From Stenotrophomonas sp. SAU14A_NAIMI4_5 (lineage in GTDB: Bacteria > Pseudomonadota > Gammaproteobacteria > Xanthomonadales > Xanthomonadaceae): a stretch of DNA of 64,000 nt. Shown here piece by piece: positions 7,105 to 16,422 of the stretch (the first letter of the stretch is position 1; the number at the start of each line of letters is the position of its first letter). The position numbers were made by a program, and so were the translations under genes. Location: positions 1,012,503 through 1,076,502 of the forward strand of contig NZ_CP026003.1 of assembly GCF_003086795.1 (NCBI RefSeq), in the 5' to 3' direction. A model generated the notes under the pieces. The model worked only from the letters and a program-made list of their open reading frames with translations, did no database searches and was not told the origin of the DNA.

Positions 7105-10011
7105 TCAGAAGCGCTGCTGGTACTTCATGTAGACGAAGCGGCCGATGTCGTAGCCACCGTAGTACGAGAACACCGAGTTCGGCTTGGTGTACATCACCGG
7201 GCCGTACTTCTCGAACACGTTGTTGGCGCCGACCGACACGGTGGCATCCCACGGCAGGCTGTAGCGGAACTGCACGTCGTGGAAGGTGACCGAACCACGT
7301 TCGTTGTAGTTGCGGGTACCGGCGTACCACGGTGCGCGCACGCCCGGATCGGAGCACTCGTCCGGATGCGCGCTGACGCTCAGGCACTGCTCCTTGACGC
7401 CGGAGTAGTAACGCGCGGTCCAGGTGACGCCGAAGTTGCCCAGGTCCCAGCCCACGGTCAGGTTGGAGCGCACGCGGAAGCCGCTGCCGATGCCGTTGGT
7501 CGGGGTCGGCACCACGGTGGTGTCGTTGGTCGAGCGGAAGATGTTCGAGCTGACGTAGGTGGTCGACCAGGCGCTGCTGAACTTGCCGTACGAATCGGTA
7601 TCCCAGCGATAGGTCACGTCCATGTCGTAACCTTCGGTTTCCAGGAAGCCGGCGTTACGGTTGCCGTAGGTCAGCTTGTTGACGATGCCGTTGACCGGAT
7701 CACGGGTGAACTGTGCGCAGCGCGAGGTCACGCCCTGCTCATAGCAGTCGATCAGGATCTGGTTCGGGCTGTCGGCAACGATGGTGTTGTCGATGCGGAT
7801 CTTCCACCAGTCCAGCGAGGCGTTGAAGTTCGGGATGAAGCTCGGGCTCCACACCAGGCCCAGCGTCTTGCTCTTGGAGGTTTCCGGCTGCAGCAGCGGG
7901 TTGGAGCCGCTGGTGAACGGCACCGGGGTCTGGTCGGTGCTGCTGGTGATCGGCACCAGGCCCTGCTTCAGCTGGCGGTAGTTGTTGGCATCGGCGATGT
8001 CGCGGGCGCAGCGGGCACGCACTTCGGCGCTGGTGCGCGAAGCGCCGTACACGGTGTCGCAGGGATCGGCGTAACCGGTGGTGAAGGTTTCCGAACCGCC
8101 ACCGTACAGGTCATTGATGGTCGGCGCGCGGAAGCCTTCGGCCCAGGTACCACGGACCAGCAGCTGGTCCAGCGGCTTCCACTTGAAGCCGAACTTGCTG
8201 TTGAGCGTGTTGCCGAAGGTGTCGTAGTCGGAGAAGCGGGTCGCTGCGTTCAGCGACAGCTCCTTCGCGCCCGGCAGGTCGGCCAGCAGCGGCGCATTCA
8301 GCTCCAGGTAGGCTTCGTTGACGCGGTAGCCGCCACCGGTCGGGCCCGAGGCCAGGTTGGTGGTGGCGCCGGTCTGGGCCAGGGCATCGGGAATGAACTC
8401 ACCGGTTTCCTTGCGGTTTTCCAGGCCGAATGCAAAGCCCAGGTCACCGCCCGGCAGGGTCACGATGCTGCCCGCGATGGAGGCGAAGAAGTTCTTGCCG
8501 ACGGTCTTGCCGGAGGAATCTTCGGCCGGCATCAGGTAGTCGATCAGCGCCTGGTTGCCGGTCAGGCCGTACGGACTGACCACGCCTGCGGCGACCAGCG
8601 GATTCCAGACCATGCAGTTGGCGATCGGCGCGGCAGCGGTGCCGCACTCGACCTTGCCGGTGGCAGCGTTGTAGTACGACGGGCCGACCGCGTTCTTCAC
8701 GCGTTCCTTGTGCAGGTTGCCGGTGGCGTGCTGGCGCAGCTCGTTCTTGTTGTACTGGTAGCCCACTTCCCAGTCGAAGAAGCGCTCACCGATATCGAAC
8801 GAACCACCGAAGGCGGCCACGGCACGGTAGGTCTTCAGCGAGCTGTCGCTGACGCGCGGCACTTCCCAGGTGCGGTGGTTCCAGGCCACGGCGGTCGGGG
8901 TGGCGTAACCGTGCTGGCTGCCGAACGGGTTGAAGTAGCTGTTGACCGACATCGCGCCGATGCCGGCGGTGGACGACTGCAGCGGATAACCGGCGATCTG
9001 GCGGCTCGAGTCACGCTTGTTGTAGCCCAGCTGCGTGCTGAAGTGGATCGCATCGGTGATGTTCAGGCGGCCATCGACGAACACCGAATCCCGCTTCAGC
9101 GGATAGTTCAGGTGCATCTGCTCGTTGGTGTTGCTGACATCGCCGTCCGGGGCATTCGGATTGGTGATGTGGTAGTTGGCCGGGTTCAGCGGGTCACTGC
9201 CGCGGTTGAGCGAGTAGCCGCAGCTGGTGGCGGCGCAGCCCGGGCCCTTCAGGCCGGTGATCTGGCCGTACTGGCTGACGGTGGTCCAGCCTTCGGTCGG
9301 ATGGCGGTCGGTGTTGCCGAAGGCGCTGAACCAGCGGTCCTTGGCCCACACGGCCTTTTCTTCGGCGTGTTCGGCCGAGATGGTGATCGAGCCGCGGTCG
9401 TTGGACCAGCCGGCGACCACGTCGATGCGGTCACGGCCGCCGTCGCCCTGGCTGTACTGGCCGTGGTAGACGTTGGCGGTCACGCCGGTCACGTCATGGC
9501 GGGTGATGATGTTGACCACGCCGGCCATGGCGTCGGAGCCGTAGATGGCCGAGGCGCCGTCCTTCAGCACTTCGATGCGCTCGACGGCCGACACCGGCAG
9601 GGTCGAGATGTCCTGGTAGCCGGAGGTGCTGATGCCCAGACGCTTGCCGTTGACCAGCACCAGGGTGCGCTGGGTACCCAGGTTGCGCATGTCGATGTAG
9701 GTACCACCGGCGTTCTCACCGGCGGTCAGCACGTTGGCGCGGCTGATGGTCGGGCTGCCCATCGCGGTGACGTTCTGCAGGATGTCGGACACCGAGGCGA
9801 AGCCCTGGCGCTCGATATCGGTGCGCGAGATCGCCAGCACCGGGTTCGCGCTTTCCACGTCGACCTGGCGGATGCGCGAGCCGGTGATTTCGATGCGGTC
9901 GAGGGTCGTGGGGGCGCCGTCCTGGGCGAATGCGGGCAGCGCAATGGTTGCGGTGCCGACGATCAGGGCCTGGCGGATCGCCTTGCCCAGCACGGTGGTG
10001 CGTGAAGTCAT
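7105..10011 (-). CDS. TonB-dependent outer membrane receptor (copy 2)
   Basis: Outer membrane transporter of 968 residues, a tandem paralogue of the 3861-6782 gene. Order of parts: signal peptide (residues 1-29, ending LPAFAQ), TLDRIEITGSRIRQ segment, plug domain with VLVNGKR and IEVLKDGASAIYGSDAMAGVVNIITRH, then barrel ending YMKYQQRF. Most of the plug and the last 100 residues match copy 1 closely, while extracellular loop regions differ more, as expected after duplication and change of ligand. Start at 10011 opens the signal peptide. A terminator follows at 7049-7079. Confidence 0.88.
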   Translation of the reverse strand: MTSRTTVLGKAIRQALIVGTATIALPAFAQDGAPTTLDRIEITGSRIRQVDVESANPVLAISRTDIERQGFASVSDILQNVTAMGSPTISRANVLTAGENAGGTYIDMRNLGTQRTLVLVNGKRLGISTSGYQDISTLPVSAVERIEVLKDGASAIYGSDAMAGVVNIITRHDVTGVTANVYHGQYSQGDGGRDRIDVVAGWSNDRGSITISAEHAEEKAVWAKDRWFSAFGNTDRHPTEGWTTVSQYGQITGLKGPGCAATSCGYSLNRGSDPLNPANYHITNPNAPDGDVSNTNEQMHLNYPLKRDSVFVDGRLNITDAIHFSTQLGYNKRDSSRQIAGYPLQSSTAGIGAMSVNSYFNPFGSQHGYATPTAVAWNHRTWEVPRVSDSSLKTYRAVAAFGGSFDIGERFFDWEVGYQYNKNELRQHATGNLHKERVKNAVGPSYYNAATGKVECGTAAAPIANCMVWNPLVAAGVVSPYGLTGNQALIDYLMPAEDSSGKTVGKNFFASIAGSIVTLPGGDLGFAFGLENRKETGEFIPDALAQTGATTNLASGPTGGGYRVNEAYLELNAPLLADLPGAKELSLNAATRFSDYDTFGNTLNSKFGFKWKPLDQLLVRGTWAEGFRAPTINDLYGGGSETFTTGYADPCDTVYGASRTSAEVRARCARDIADANNYRQLKQGLVPITSSTDQTPVPFTSGSNPLLQPETSKSKTLGLVWSPSFIPNFNASLDWWKIRIDNTIVADSPNQILIDCYEQGVTSRCAQFTRDPVNGIVNKLTYGNRNAGFLETEGYDMDVTYRWDTDSYGKFSSAWSTTYVSSNIFRSTNDTTVVPTPTNGIGSGFRVRSNLTVGWDLGNFGVTWTARYYSGVKEQCLSVSAHPDECSDPGVRAPWYAGTRNYNERGSVTFHDVQFRYSLPWDATVSVGANNVFEKYGPVMYTKPNSVFSYYGGYDIGRFVYMKYQQRF

Positions 10012-10285
10012 CGCGTCTCTCTCTCTGTGAAGCTGTGGGCGTAGGGCCAAAGGGGCCCTGCAAATAGCGGTTCGGGTCGAAGCGACTGAGCCGGTGACTT
10101 CGATTTATTCTCGTTCGTTAACCAGATGTAAAGGGGTTGTTGCCAAATGTGTCAAAGGTTGTCGCGAGGCTTTCATCTAAACTTAATAAAAGCAAGGCCT
10201 TAGGGTCACGGTGCTGTCGCCAGATTCGGCACAGTCCGGCAGCCTGAATGCCCATTCAGCTTCAAAAGTGCGCAAACGCGCACGC
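10012..10285. other. AT-rich upstream region of TonB receptor copy 2
   Basis: No gene is seen here. Bases 10090-10200 are markedly richer in A+T than the surroundings and include CTTAATAAAAGC near 10182-10193, so the receptor promoter (leftward) is likely here. No Fur-like or other operator could be recognised with confidence. Confidence 0.4.
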
Positions 10286-10310
10286 GAAAACGGCCCCGTC
10301 AGGGGCCGTC
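10286..10310 (-). terminator. intrinsic terminator of ppx
   Basis: Minus-strand hairpin ACGGCCCCTGACGGGGCCGT followed by TTTTCGC. It lies about 70 bp beyond the ppx stop codon. Confidence 0.75.
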
Positions 10311-10376
10311 GTCAGGTCGGGATGGGGCGTGTCGGGATGGGGCGTCGCGGCGGCTGGCGATGCCAGGCCGCCGGGG

Positions 10377-11903
10377 TCAGGCCACGAAGGGGCGGAACTG
10401 GATGCCCAGTCCGGCCAGGCCCTCGGTCTCGCCGATCAGGTCGGCGCGCAGCAGCGGCCGCGGGTCGATGAAGGCCTGCGGCACGATCAGCGACAGGCGG
10501 GTCTCGTCGGCGGTCAGTTCCAGCTTCGGCAGCGGCGCGTCTTCGTGGGCGCGGTTGAGCAGCACGGCCAGCCGCAGCAGGGCGGTCAGGCGGCGCGCGG
10601 TCAGCAGCAGGCGCTCGGGCAGGGCATCGAAGGCCGACTTGCCGACGCTGCGCCGGTGGCTGCGCACCAGGGCGGCCAGCATCTGCTGCTCCTGCCGCGA
10701 GAAGCCGGCGATGTCGGAGTTCTCCAGCACGTAGCTGCCATGCACGTGGTAACCACTGTGGGCGATCATCAGGCCCAGCTCGTGCAGGCGCGCGGCCCAG
10801 CCGAGCATGCGGGCGTCGTCGGCATCCAGCTTCCAGCGCTCCTGCACCTGCTCCAGCAGCGACAGGGCGGTGTCCTGCACGCGGTCGGCCTGCACGGTGT
10901 CGATGCCATAGCGCAGGGTCAGCGCCGCCACCGATTCGTCGCGCGGATCGTTCTCGCCGGCACGGCCGACGATGTCGTACAGGATGCCTTCGCGCATGGC
11001 GGCCTTGCTGACCAGCAGCTTCTCCAGGCCCAGCGCCTGGAAAGCGGCTTCCAGCACCAGGATGCCGCCGGCGATGATCGGCCGGCGGTCGGCGGACAGC
11101 CCGGGCAGCACGATGTCGTCGATCTTCTTGGCCTTCAGCAGTTCGTCGCGCAGCTGCGGCAGGGCTTCGGCAGTGATCGCGCCCTTGCTCAGCTTCATCG
11201 TGGCGCAGATCTCGCTGATCGCCTTGTGCGTGCCCGACGAGCCCAGGGCTTCGTGCCAGCCCAGCGCGCGGTACTTGCTGGCGAACGGCTGGAACTCACG
11301 GCCGATCTCGGCCAGCGCGTCCTTCCAGCGCTTGCGGCTGAGCTTGCCGCCGGGGAAGAAGCGACGGGTGCTGGCGATGCAGCCGGCCTGCAGGCTCTCG
11401 CGCTCGAGGGTCTGCATGCCCTTGCCGATGATGAATTCGGTGGAACCGCCGCCGATGTCGATCACCAGGCGGCGCTGGTCGGCCTTGGGCGGCTGTGCAT
11501 GGGCCACGCCGAGGTAGATCAGGCGCGCTTCTTCGCGGCCGCTGACCACTTCGATGGCATGGCCGAGCGCGGTTTCGGCCGGCACCAGGAACGACTGCGG
11601 AGAGCGCAGCTGGCGCACGGTGTTGGTGGCCAGGGCGCGCACGCGGTGCGGGGGCACGTTGCGGATGCGCTGGCCGAAGCGGGCCAGGCATTCCAGCGCG
11701 CGCTGCCGTGCGGCGGTGGACAGGCCGCCCTTGCCATCAAGGCCATCGGCCATGCGTACCGTTTCGCGCAGGCGGTCGATGACGCGCAGCTGGCCGAGCG
11801 TGTAGCGCGCGATGACCATGTGGAAGCTGTTGGAGCCAAGGTCGATGGCGGCCAGCAGGTCGCCATCCTGCAATGCGGGCGGAGTCGTGGTGGTATGCGG
11901 CAT
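10377..11903 (-). CDS. ppx: exopolyphosphatase Ppx (Ppx/GppA family)
   Basis: Removes terminal phosphate from polyphosphate; the family also includes pppGpp phosphohydrolases. At 508 residues it is the long two-domain form. The ASKHA-fold phosphate-binding motifs are AAIDLGSNSFHMVIAR (residues about 17-32) and VIDIGGGSTEFI (near 150), with the catalytic-type glutamate region NTVRQLRS near 97. The C-terminal half has the HD-type motif WAARLHELGL. The neighbouring ppk1 makes the polymer that this enzyme degrades, but the two genes are separated by 250 bp of repeats, so they may be transcribed apart. A terminator follows. Confidence 0.92.
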   Translation of the reverse strand: MPHTTTTPPALQDGDLLAAIDLGSNSFHMVIARYTLGQLRVIDRLRETVRMADGLDGKGGLSTAARQRALECLARFGQRIRNVPPHRVRALATNTVRQLRSPQSFLVPAETALGHAIEVVSGREEARLIYLGVAHAQPPKADQRRLVIDIGGGSTEFIIGKGMQTLERESLQAGCIASTRRFFPGGKLSRKRWKDALAEIGREFQPFASKYRALGWHEALGSSGTHKAISEICATMKLSKGAITAEALPQLRDELLKAKKIDDIVLPGLSADRRPIIAGGILVLEAAFQALGLEKLLVSKAAMREGILYDIVGRAGENDPRDESVAALTLRYGIDTVQADRVQDTALSLLEQVQERWKLDADDARMLGWAARLHELGLMIAHSGYHVHGSYVLENSDIAGFSRQEQQMLAALVRSHRRSVGKSAFDALPERLLLTARRLTALLRLAVLLNRAHEDAPLPKLELTADETRLSLIVPQAFIDPRPLLRADLIGETEGLAGLGIQFRPFVA

Positions 11904-11973
11904 GGGCGAATGTTAGCCGAAGCGGCGGTGTGCTCGTCACCGCGCGGCCTTCACATTTTGTAGGGGGAGTGCG

Positions 11974-11997
11974 GTAGTGCCGGCCGCTGGCCGGCAC
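11974..11997 (+). repeat. SMAG palindrome
   Basis: Perfect-form element: GTAG head followed by the inverted repeat TGCCGGCC/GGCCGGCA around CGCT. It lies between ppx and ppk1. Confidence 0.85.
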
Positions 11998-12036
11998 GGG
12001 GTCGGATCCCGTTGCTGCGCAACGGGCTCTGACCCC
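11998..12036. repeat. 39-bp palindromic repeat, copy 2
   Basis: Same length and outer arms as the copy at 2027-2065 (GGGGTC...GATCCC to GGGCTCTGACCCC); the inner stem differs but remains paired (CCCGTTG/CAACGGG), so the pairing and not the exact sequence is kept. It directly abuts the SMAG element on its left. Confidence 0.8.
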
Positions 12037-12045
12037 GGTGTTGAT

Positions 12046-12147
12046 GGTGGGTGCCGACCGTTGGTCGGCACTGTTTGAGTTCCGACCAGCGGTCGGCACC
12101 TACCGGATCAGACACCCTGCAGTGTCCCGACCAACGGTCGGGACCCA
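12046..12147. repeat. cluster of three SMAG-like palindromes
   Basis: Three palindromes built on CCGACC/GGTCGG: 12046-12071 headed GTGG, 12079-12103 inverted and ended by CTAC, and 12122-12147 inverted and ended by CCAC. They fill the space downstream of ppk1 and could fold as a terminator or mRNA 3' end structure. Confidence 0.7.
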
Positions 12148-12156
12148 CCGGGAGGC

Positions 12157-14244
12157 TTACAGACCCTGCATCAACGCCATCTGCGCCGAATGCGGCGCTT
12201 CGTCGTGGGCCGGGGTGCGCTTGTGGTAGATGCCCTCGGCATCCAGTTCCCAGGCGTTGAGGTTGTCGTCCAGGTAGTTCTGCAGCACTTCGCGGTACAC
12301 GCGCTTGGCCAGGTCCGGGTCGAGGATCGGGAAGCAGGTCTCGACGCGGCGCAGCAGGTTGCGCTCCAGCCAGTCGGCGCTGGCGCAGTACAGCTCCGGT
12401 GCGCCGTCGTTGCCGAACCAGTAGACGCGGCTGTGCTCCAGGAAGCGGCCGACGATCGAGCGCACGCGGATGTTGTCCGACACGCCCGGCACGCCCGGGC
12501 GCAGGGTGCAGGCGCCGCGGATGATCAGGTCGATCTGCACGCCGGCCTGCGAGGCCGCGTACAGCGCGCGCACCACCTGCGGTTCGTTCAACGCGTTCAT
12601 CTTGGCGATGATGCGCGCCGGACGACCGGCCGCGGCGATGCGCGTCTCGCGCTCGATGCGGGCGAGGATGCCGGTGTGCAGGGTGAAGGGCGACTGCAGC
12701 AGGCGCTTCAGCTTCATCTTCGAGGCCAGCCCGGACAGCTGCTGGAACAGCAGGTGCACATCATTGCCGATGTCCGCATCGGCAGTGATCAGGCTGATGT
12801 CGGTGTATGCGCGGGCGGTACCGCTGTGGTAGTTGCCGGTGCCCAGGTGCACGTAGCGGCGCAGCTTGCGGCCTTCGCGGCGCACGATCAGCAGCATCTT
12901 GGCGTGGGTCTTGAAGCCGACCACGCCGTACACCACCTGCACGCCGGCTTCCTGCAGGCGATCGGCCAGGCCCAGGTTGGCTTCTTCGTCGAAGCGCGCG
13001 CGCAGCTCGACCACCACCGTCACGTCCTTGCCGTTGCGGGCGGCCTGGATCAGCGCATCGACGATCAGCGAATCCTTGCCGGTGCGGTACAGGGTCTGCT
13101 TGATCGCCAGCACGTTCGGGTCCACCGCGGCCTGCTTGATCAGGTCCAGCACGGCGGTGAAGGCATCGAACGGGTGGTGCAGCAGCAGGTCCTGGCGGCG
13201 GGCGATCTCGAAGATGCCGTCGCTGTCGCGCAGGGTGCGCGGATTCATCGGCGGGTACTTCAGGTCCGGCTGCGGCACGAGGTCATAGAGCTGGATGATG
13301 CGGTTGAGGTTGACCGGGCCATCGATCCGGTACACCGCGTTTTCGGTCAGGCCGAAGTTCTGCAGCAGGGTGCGCACGATGTCCTTCGGCGTGTCCTCGG
13401 CGATCTCCAGGCGCACCGCAGGGCGGTAGCCGCGGTCGACCAGTTCATCGCGCAGGGCCAGCGCCAGGTTCTCCACTTCTTCCTCGTCCACCACCAGCTC
13501 GGAATTGCGGGTGACGCGGAACTGGTAGGCACCTTGGACTTCCAGACCCGGGAACAGCTCGTCGACGAAGGCCGACAGCACCGAGGACAGGAACACGAAG
13601 TTCTGCCCGCCGCCCAGGCTTTCCGGCAGCTGGATGATGCGCGGCAGCGAACGCGGTGCGCGCACGATGGCCAGGTGGCCGGCGCGGCCGAACGCATCGG
13701 TGCCCTTCAGCACGACGACGATGTTCAGCGACTTGTTGAGGATCTTCGGGAACGGGTGCACCGGGTCCAGGCCCAGCGGCGACAGCACCGGCATGATCTC
13801 GTTGCGGAAGTACGCGCGCAGCCAGCGCTTCTGCCGGTGGTTCCAGGAGTGGCGGCCGAGCACGCCGATGCCGGCCTCGGCCAGCGCCGGGCGCAGCGTC
13901 TCGTTCCAGCAGCGGTACTGCTGGTCCACCAGTTCCGCCGCGCGGTCATGGATGGCATTGAGGATGGTCTGCGGGCTCATGCCGTCCGGGGCCGGCGGCA
14001 GGCCGAATTCCTGCGCGTGGCGCACGGCCGCGGCGCGGATCTCGAAGAACTCGTCCAGGTTGGTGCAGGAGATGCACATGAAGCGCAGGCGCTCCAGCAG
14101 CGGCACCTGCGGGTCCATCGCCTGCGCCAGCACGCGGAAGTTGAAATCCAGCTGGGACAGTTCGCGGTTGATGTAGAGCGCCGGGTCACGCAGTGGATCG
14201 TTGTCCGGGCTCACGGGGAGGGGGAGGGATCCGAGGCTGCTCAT
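12157..14244 (-). CDS. ppk1: polyphosphate kinase Ppk1
   Basis: Makes long-chain polyphosphate from ATP reversibly, at the inner membrane. The 695-residue protein has the expected N-terminal domain (YINRELSQLDFNFRVL), head domain, and two catalytic domains. The phosphorylated histidine is H447 in FKTHAKM, followed by YVHLGTGNYH. Four bases separate its start from the end of phoR, so it is likely read through from phoBR and thus controlled by phosphate. Downstream are repeats and then ppx. Confidence 0.95.
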   Translation of the reverse strand: MSSLGSLPLPVSPDNDPLRDPALYINRELSQLDFNFRVLAQAMDPQVPLLERLRFMCISCTNLDEFFEIRAAAVRHAQEFGLPPAPDGMSPQTILNAIHDRAAELVDQQYRCWNETLRPALAEAGIGVLGRHSWNHRQKRWLRAYFRNEIMPVLSPLGLDPVHPFPKILNKSLNIVVVLKGTDAFGRAGHLAIVRAPRSLPRIIQLPESLGGGQNFVFLSSVLSAFVDELFPGLEVQGAYQFRVTRNSELVVDEEEVENLALALRDELVDRGYRPAVRLEIAEDTPKDIVRTLLQNFGLTENAVYRIDGPVNLNRIIQLYDLVPQPDLKYPPMNPRTLRDSDGIFEIARRQDLLLHHPFDAFTAVLDLIKQAAVDPNVLAIKQTLYRTGKDSLIVDALIQAARNGKDVTVVVELRARFDEEANLGLADRLQEAGVQVVYGVVGFKTHAKMLLIVRREGRKLRRYVHLGTGNYHSGTARAYTDISLITADADIGNDVHLLFQQLSGLASKMKLKRLLQSPFTLHTGILARIERETRIAAAGRPARIIAKMNALNEPQVVRALYAASQAGVQIDLIIRGACTLRPGVPGVSDNIRVRSIVGRFLEHSRVYWFGNDGAPELYCASADWLERNLLRRVETCFPILDPDLAKRVYREVLQNYLDDNLNAWELDAEGIYHKRTPAHDEAPHSAQMALMQGL

Positions 14245-14248
14245 GGCT

Positions 14249-15580
14249 TCATTCTTCGATGGAGGTCAGGGGGGCGGACTCGCGCGGGCGCACGTGGTCG
14301 GCATCGAAATGACAGGAGAACACCGAGCCCTTGCCCACTTCGCTTTCGATCTCCAGCCGTGCGTGGTGCAGGCCGAGGATGTGCTTGACGATGGACAGGC
14401 CCAGGCCGGTGCCACCGCTCTCGCGCGAGCGGCTGCTGGACACGCGGTAGAAACGTTCGGTCAGGCGCGGCAGGTGGGTGGCGGGGATGCCGTAGCCGCT
14501 GTCACGCACGGCCAGCACGGCGCCATCGCCCTCGCGGCGGAACTCCACCGCGATGCGGCCATCGGCCGGGGTGTAGCGCACGGCGTTGGTGACCAGGTTG
14601 GAGAACGCGCTGTGCAGTTCCTTGGTCGAGCCCAGCAGGTCCACGCCGGCCAGGTCGTCGATGCTGATCTGGTGGCGGCCCTGGCTGTGCGCCTCGGCTT
14701 CGCGGCGCAGGGTGGCCAGCATCGGCTGCATGGCCACGGTCTCTGCTTCGCTGTGTTCCTGCGATTCCAGCCGCGACAGGGTCAGCAGGTCTTCCACCAG
14801 CTGGGCCATGCGCTGGCTCTGCTTGCGCATTTCTTCCAGCATCGGGCCGGTGCCGGGGAAGTCTTCCGGATCCATCATGTCCAGGTAGCCGTGCACCACG
14901 GTCAGCGGGGTGCGCAGTTCGTGCGACACGTTGGCGACGAAGTCGCGGCGCACCTGTTCCAGGCGCAGCAGCTTGCTGACGTCGCGGGCGATCAGCAGCC
15001 AGTAGTCCGACGAATACGGAATCAGGCGCAGGTTGAGGCGGATCGCCGGATCGACCGGCGAGGGCACGTCGAGGATCGGTTCGGCATTGCGGCCACCGGC
15101 CAGCCAGTGTGCCAGCGGCATCGGCTGCAGGCGCTCGACCAGGGCTTCGCCGAGGTCACCGGGGTGGTGCAGGCCGAGCAGGGCGGTGGCCGCTTCGTTG
15201 AACCACTGCACGCGCTGGCTGTTGCGGTCCAGCACCACCACTGCATCGGGCAGGGCGGCAGCGGCGGCGCGGTAGCTGCGCAGCATGTCCAGCAGGCGGC
15301 GCTTGCGCACGCGCATTTCCACCTGGTTGCGGTACAGCAGGCGGTCCAGCTCGTTCCACACGCCGGTACCTTCCTCGGCGGTTTCCCAGCGCTGGCGCGC
15401 GGTCAGCCTGCGCAGCACGCTGCGCAGACGCCAGTAATGCCAGGTCAGCGTGGCCAGTGCGGCCAGCGCGATGCACAGCCACAGATGCCCACTGAACCAC
15501 CCGACCACGCCGGCCAGCACCAATACCGCTGCCACGGAGGCCAGCGTCTTAAACCAGGCGGAGCGGATGTGGCGGGGCAT
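14249..15580 (-). CDS. phoR: phosphate regulon sensor histidine kinase PhoR
   Basis: Inner-membrane kinase that phosphorylates or dephosphorylates PhoB according to phosphate supply through Pst/PhoU. Two adjacent membrane helices lie at about residues 12-45, then a charged linker, a PAS domain (residues about 100-200), the dimerisation domain with H220 in ANVSHELRTPL, and the HATPase domain with N-box NLVTNAVRYTP, DSGYGIP and GGTGLGLSIVKH. At 443 residues it matches gammaproteobacterial PhoR. It lies downstream of phoB with a 100-bp gap that has hairpins, and 4 bp before ppk1. Confidence 0.94.
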   Translation of the reverse strand: MPRHIRSAWFKTLASVAAVLVLAGVVGWFSGHLWLCIALAALATLTWHYWRLRSVLRRLTARQRWETAEEGTGVWNELDRLLYRNQVEMRVRKRRLLDMLRSYRAAAAALPDAVVVLDRNSQRVQWFNEAATALLGLHHPGDLGEALVERLQPMPLAHWLAGGRNAEPILDVPSPVDPAIRLNLRLIPYSSDYWLLIARDVSKLLRLEQVRRDFVANVSHELRTPLTVVHGYLDMMDPEDFPGTGPMLEEMRKQSQRMAQLVEDLLTLSRLESQEHSEAETVAMQPMLATLRREAEAHSQGRHQISIDDLAGVDLLGSTKELHSAFSNLVTNAVRYTPADGRIAVEFRREGDGAVLAVRDSGYGIPATHLPRLTERFYRVSSSRSRESGGTGLGLSIVKHILGLHHARLEIESEVGKGSVFSCHFDADHVRPRESAPLTSIEE

Positions 15581-15603
15581 TGCGGTCTCGTCGTTGGAGG
15601 CGG

Positions 15604-15676
15604 CGGTTCACGCGGTGAACCGAGGGTTATAGCAGAGTTGCCGACACCGGCACCCGCGGGTGCGCGGTGCCGGCAC
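15604..15676. promoter_or_regulatory. two hairpins in the phoB-phoR gap
   Basis: A stem CGGTTCAC/GTGAACCG lies at 15604-15622 and a longer interrupted stem built on GTGCCGGCACC/GGTGCCGGTGTC lies at about 15637-15676. Neither has a clear T-run. They may lower expression of phoR and ppk1 relative to phoB or stabilise the phoB message. Confidence 0.45.
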
Positions 15677-15684
15677 GACGAGGC

Positions 15685-16374
15685 TCAGGTCGCGTTGGAG
15701 AAGCGGTAACCAGCGCCGCGCACGGTCTGCACCATGTTCTCGGCGTTGAACGGTTCCAGCGTCTTGCGCAGGCGGCGGATGTGCACGTCGATGGTGCGTT
15801 CTTCCACGTACACGCTGCCGCCCCACACATGGTCCAGCAGCTGGGCGCGGGTGTAGACGCGCTCGGGGTGGGTCATGAAGAAGTGCAGCAGGCGGTATTC
15901 GGTCGGGCCGATCGGCACCGGCTGTTCGTTGGCGAACACGCGGTGGGCGGCGCCGTCGATGCGGATCGGGCCGACGGCCACGCTGCCGTCTTCGTCGTCG
16001 TCACGGGCGCGGCGCATGACCGCGCGGATGCGGGCCAGCAGTTCGCGGGCCGAGAACGGCTTGACCACGTAGTCGTCGACACCGGCTTCGAGGCCGCCGA
16101 CGCGATCATTCTCTTCGCCGCGCGCGGTCAGCATGATGATCGGCACTTCGCGGGTCAGGGTTTCCTTGCGCCAGCGACGGGCCAGGTCCAGGCCACTGGT
16201 GCCGGGCAGCATCCAGTCCAGCAGGATCAGGTCGGGGACGCGGTCGGCGATCGCGGTCTGGGCCTCGCGGGCATCGCCGGCGTGGACGGGTTCGTAATCG
16301 CCCTTGCGGAGGGCGAAGGCGACCATTTCGCGGATCGCGGGCTCGTCATCGACGATCAGGATGCGTTTCTGCAC
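15685..16374 (-). CDS. phoB: phosphate regulon response regulator PhoB
   Basis: Activates phosphate-starvation genes when phosphorylated by PhoR. The receiver domain (residues 1-120) has the acidic pocket DDE near residues 9-11, the phosphorylated D53 in LLDWMLPG, T near 82 (MLTARG) and K near 104 (VVKPF). The OmpR-type winged-helix domain (about 130-229) includes RVYTRAQLLDHVWG and ERTIDVHIRRLRKTLE. The 229-residue length is normal. A Pho-box-like site about 50 bp upstream suggests autoregulation. Confidence 0.95.
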   Translation of the reverse strand: MQKRILIVDDEPAIREMVAFALRKGDYEPVHAGDAREAQTAIADRVPDLILLDWMLPGTSGLDLARRWRKETLTREVPIIMLTARGEENDRVGGLEAGVDDYVVKPFSARELLARIRAVMRRARDDDEDGSVAVGPIRIDGAAHRVFANEQPVPIGPTEYRLLHFFMTHPERVYTRAQLLDHVWGGSVYVEERTIDVHIRRLRKTLEPFNAENMVQTVRGAGYRFSNAT

Positions 16375-16422
16375 GAGGACACCGTAGGGCTCGGTTACTG
16401 GAGTGGTGCCAGTAGACTACGG

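Noticed and set aside
4035..7289. 1084-residue and 1024-residue open frames on the plus strand across the TonB receptor genes
   Set aside because: They are Arg/Gly/Ala-rich mirror frames of the two receptors, a common effect of high G+C, without domain or ribosome site.
12190..14388. 732-residue plus-strand frame over ppk1
   Set aside because: Antisense shadow of ppk1, rich in Gln, His and Arg, with no recognisable feature.
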